16,613 nucleotides of DNA from Lentisphaerota bacterium. Its GTDB lineage: Bacteria; Verrucomicrobiota; Kiritimatiellia; RFP12; UBA1067. Shown here in pieces: positions 14,132-16,613 of the stretch. The translations under genes and the position numbers were made by a program. The notes beneath the pieces are model-generated. The model was not told the DNA's origin. It did no database searches and worked only from the letters and a program-made list of their open reading frames with translations. Each line of letters opens with the position of its first letter. Position 1 is the first letter of the stretch. Location: contig SUVZ01000035.1 in assembly GCA_015061765.1 (NCBI GenBank), positions 1-16,613 of the forward strand, written 5' to 3'.

Positions 14132-16393
14132 ATGGAGTGCGAAAGAATCAAGGTTATTGGTAATGCCATAGGTATGTGGCGATTGCCCTCGCTTGCTGCA
14201 GTTTTTGTATTTGCTGGAATTGCATTGGGTTTGAAGGCGTCTGAGAAGCCTTTTGAATTGCCAAGCGCGGAGTTTGCGAAATATCATATTAAGATAACAG
14301 GGCGAAAGCCCGAGTCCGGCGTTGTGACGTTTGCCGTTGATCCTAAAGTGTCCGTTACTGGGCGAGATGCATATGCAATCCGATCTACGCCGTCCGGTGT
14401 ACGTGTCACTGGTTCAAATCTGCGCAGTGTCTGGTACGGGCTCTATGATCTTCTTGAGAGACGCGGTGGATGCCGTTGGTTCTGGGATGCTGACATTGTG
14501 CCGAAGAAGCCGTCAATAGATTTGACGGGGCTGGATATACGCGAAGAAGCTCGTTTTGAATATCGCGGGTTGCGTTATTTCGCGCATCGTGGACTTACGC
14601 GCTTTCAGGCTGAACACTGGGGGCCGGAGGATTGGAGGAAGGAAATTGACTGGTGTCTCAAACGTCGCCTCAATGTTTTTATGCTTCGCATTGGGCAAGA
14701 TGACCTTTTCCAACGTGCGTTCCCCGACATAGTATCAAGTCCCGATGCCTCAAAGCCGTTGCCGGGCACTGGGAAAGGGTATGACAACCGATCGCTTTTC
14801 TGGACGCTTGAGTTTCGCGGCAACCTGCGACGCGATCTGCAGCGCTATGCTTTCGCACGCGGATTGATGGTCCCGGAGGATTTCGGAACCATGACACATT
14901 GGTATTCGCGTACGCCAGAGGAGTTTCTTGAAAAGCTGAATCCGCCGTTTCTGCCCCAGTCGACTGTGGGTTATTCGGAGAGGAATGGTCTGGTGTGGGA
15001 TGTTCGAGACGAGAAGTGGGTGGATGCCTATTGGAAACTTACCCGTACGGCGTGTGATTTGTATGGACAAGGTAAAAATCAGCAGTTGCTGCATACGATC
15101 GGCCTGGGTGAACGCAATTGCTTCGCGAGCCGACAGGATAACCTTAACCTGAAGATATACGCTTTAAAGCAGTTTCTGGAGCGTTCCCGCCGCGACTATC
15201 CCAATGCCAAGAATCTGCTTGCGGGTTGGGATTTCTATTTTACTTGGCGTCCGGAAGAAGTGCGGGAGCTGATCAGGCAGCTTGATCCTAAACGCGACAT
15301 CATCTGGGACTACGAAGGCGATTCGACTCGTGACTATCTGCCGGGAATGAAAGATTTGAACGGAAACAACTTCACCAAGTGGGGTGTCATGGGGAAGTTC
15401 CCGTATACATACTCCATCTTTCTTGCTTTTGAAAACGCTCTTGATGTGCGGGCAAACTATCCGATCATTGAAGAGCGACAGAAGCTCGTACAGAACGACC
15501 CGATGTGCGTAGGTTACATCTTCTGGCCAGAATCTAGCCATACCGACACGTTGGCGTTGCGTTTTTTCACTGCGAATGCATGGTCGTCCAGCCCAGTTTC
15601 ATATCGTCAAGTGCTTGAAGAGTTTTGCGCAAGCCGCTATGGGAAACAGGCTGAGAAGATGAAGTCGTTATGGGAGAAAGTTGTTCCGTTGTCTTATATG
15701 AGTGACTGGGGAAATAACTACAGCTATCTTTTCACTCGTACGTCATTCGGTGGTAAGCAATACGCCCCTGTAGGCAAGAACGATGCCGCAGTATGGGGAG
15801 AGAAGCTTGCCGTCGCGAAGAGAGTCTATGGCGAAATGGGCGATATCGACTGGATCGGAGAGACTATTCAGCGAGATTCCATTGATTTGGTGAGGACGCT
15901 TCTTGATCGGCAGATGATTATCGAGGCGGGATCAATTGTCGTCGAGTTTGAAAGATGGCAGACGGGTGCGGACAATGGCGCGAAGATGGTCGCCGATTCG
16001 GAACGGCTTGCGGATTTGGCTGAATTTATGGCGGATCTTCTCGAATTGCATACAGATTATTCCCTATGGGAATCCTATCAGCGGCTTGTGGCGATTGAGC
16101 CGGTACGCAATCTGGATTTCCCGTCTGTTTTGCTCGACAATGCCGCGAACGGTTACTGCCAGAGCCACCAGTATGAACTGGCCCGGTATTGGTATGCGCC
16201 ACGTGCGCGCGATTGGGCCGCAAAAATTGCTGCAATTGTTCGTGCGAATGATCGCAGGAGCGCACTTGTGCTCCAGGATGCGGAAGCCTGTCACAAGAAG
16301 TTGTTGAGGCAACCTCTTGAATCGATGCGTCCTAAATGCGCTAGAGTTCGTGAAGCATTCGTTGCTCTCATGAGAAAACTTGCTGAACGATGA
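14132..16393 (+). CDS. Secreted GH89-like alpha-N-acetylglucosaminidase
   Basis: Probable exported enzyme removing terminal alpha-GlcNAc. Numbered from the ATG at 14132 it has 753 residues. A basic stretch and hydrophobic segment (about 17-36) form a signal peptide. An N-terminal domain follows (about 40-140, ending RSVWYGLYDLLERRGGCRWF), then a barrel that lines up by eye with human NAGLU: WRKEIDWCLKRRLNV (168-182, NAGLU WEREIDWMALNGINL), GQDDLFQR, LLAGWDFYF (362-370, NAGLU LLQGWLF), GLGERN (Glu327, NAGLU FNEM acid/base Glu316) and FWPESSHTD (Glu467, NAGLU APEGISQNE nucleophile Glu446). A helical C-terminal region follows, as in GH89. The frame opens upstream at a GTG (14090), but AGGAG (14121-14125) is 6 nt before 14132 and the signal peptide fits there; ATG 14129 is also possible. 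A DUF4838- or GH67-like N-terminus is the main alternative reading. Confidence 0.7.
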   Translation: MECERIKVIGNAIGMWRLPSLAAVFVFAGIALGLKASEKPFELPSAEFAKYHIKITGRKPESGVVTFAVDPKVSVTGRDAYAIRSTPSGVRVTGSNLRSVWYGLYDLLERRGGCRWFWDADIVPKKPSIDLTGLDIREEARFEYRGLRYFAHRGLTRFQAEHWGPEDWRKEIDWCLKRRLNVFMLRIGQDDLFQRAFPDIVSSPDASKPLPGTGKGYDNRSLFWTLEFRGNLRRDLQRYAFARGLMVPEDFGTMTHWYSRTPEEFLEKLNPPFLPQSTVGYSERNGLVWDVRDEKWVDAYWKLTRTACDLYGQGKNQQLLHTIGLGERNCFASRQDNLNLKIYALKQFLERSRRDYPNAKNLLAGWDFYFTWRPEEVRELIRQLDPKRDIIWDYEGDSTRDYLPGMKDLNGNNFTKWGVMGKFPYTYSIFLAFENALDVRANYPIIEERQKLVQNDPMCVGYIFWPESSHTDTLALRFFTANAWSSSPVSYRQVLEEFCASRYGKQAEKMKSLWEKVVPLSYMSDWGNNYSYLFTRTSFGGKQYAPVGKNDAAVWGEKLAVAKRVYGEMGDIDWIGETIQRDSIDLVRTLLDRQMIIEAGSIVVEFERWQTGADNGAKMVADSERLADLAEFMADLLELHTDYSLWESYQRLVAIEPVRNLDFPSVLLDNAANGYCQSHQYELARYWYAPRARDWAAKIAAIVRANDRRSALVLQDAEACHKKLLRQPLESMRPKCARVREAFVALMRKLAER

Positions 16394-16613
16394 TCTTTCC
16401 AAACGTTAATTGTCTTTCATCTGATGAATTGGATTCTGTGGGATCCTGAGGGGGCCCTGCTTGCTGCAATGAAAACCTTCAATGGATAGGCGGTGGTTTT
16501 GGGAGATATGGTTGCTTGAAGTGAAGGTTCCGAGTTTCGGGTTCCTGGTTCCCAGTTGCAAAACCCGAAACCCGAATTGATCTTTGAATCTCGGATATTC
16601 AGCTATTATGTTA
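16394..16613. other. Downstream intergenic region, no gene seen
   Basis: No open frame with a start signal and no RNA gene could be recognised in these 220 bases. A weak stem, AAAACC (16472-16477) with GGTTTT (16495-16500), ends in four Ts and might be a poor terminator for the operon. The repeat-rich hairpin at 16526-16576 is listed separately. Confidence 0.45.
16526..16576. repeat. Nested hairpin of GGTTCC and CCCGAA repeats
   Basis: Three GGTTCC units (16526, 16540, 16547) and two CCCGAA units (16564, 16571) are packed into 51 bp. TTTCGGGTT (16535-16543) pairs perfectly with AACCCGAAA (16562-16570), and the 18-nt centre holds a second stem, CTGG (16545-16548) with CCAG (16552-16555). No T-run follows, so an intrinsic terminator is unlikely. 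It resembles an extragenic palindromic repeat, but only one copy is visible. Confidence 0.5.

Overview
The window looks like chromosomal DNA from a bacterium of the Planctomycetes-Verrucomicrobia-Chlamydiae group, possibly a gut Kiritimatiellota or Lentisphaerota. This is an inference from content: a XylR-type regulator (sugar-sensing lobe fused to an AraC-type DNA-binding domain), secreted glycosidases of several families in one run, a giant secreted beta-helix protein, Shine-Dalgarno sites before most genes and roughly 50% GC. No rRNA, tRNA, CRISPR or transposase was seen, so taxonomy cannot be fixed from the window.

Left edge (1-485). The first 52 codons of an AAA/archaeal-type ATPase gene run leftward off the window from position 157, with a Walker A motif, a good ribosome binding site and an extended -10 promoter. 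Upstream of that promoter is a cluster of three related arms in alternating orientation (205-266) that can form two competing inverted repeats. The rest, to 485, has no credible gene.

Regulator and control region (486-1828). A XylR-like regulator is transcribed leftward and diverges from a long rightward gene cluster. The control region between them holds two copies of TGATATAAT (the regulator's copy lies so close to its ATG that the mRNA should be leaderless), a nearly perfect 12-bp direct repeat just upstream of the rightward -35, and an overlapping 25-bp imperfect palindrome. The direct repeat is a good candidate for the regulator's own binding site.

Rightward cluster (1829-16393). Eight genes lie on one strand with overlaps or short gaps (4-nt overlaps at two of the first junctions, and no intergenic space above 65 nt except a 56-nt gap caused by a start reassignment). 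They look like one operon: a sugar-porter MFS transporter, a cytoplasmic PIG-L/LmbE-type deacetylase, a MarC-family membrane protein, a secreted GH36-type alpha-galactosidase, a secreted GH20 beta-hexosaminidase, a 1327-residue secreted protein made of three beta-helix modules, a secreted protein that looks like a TIM-barrel plus GATase-like glycosidase of no recognised family, and a secreted GH89-like alpha-N-acetylglucosaminidase.

Working model (inference). The exported enzymes trim a host-type or animal glycan carrying alpha-galactose, alpha-GlcNAc and beta-HexNAc caps (mucin O-glycan or similar). The transporter brings in a released sugar, and the cytoplasmic deacetylase may remove an N-acetyl group from it. 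The XylR-like protein would switch the operon on when it senses the sugar. The beta-helix protein and the 646-residue protein are the least explained members and the best candidates for new biochemistry.

Right edge (16394-16613). No gene was found; there is a compact repeat-rich segment with GGTTCC and CCCGAA repeats that folds into a nested hairpin.
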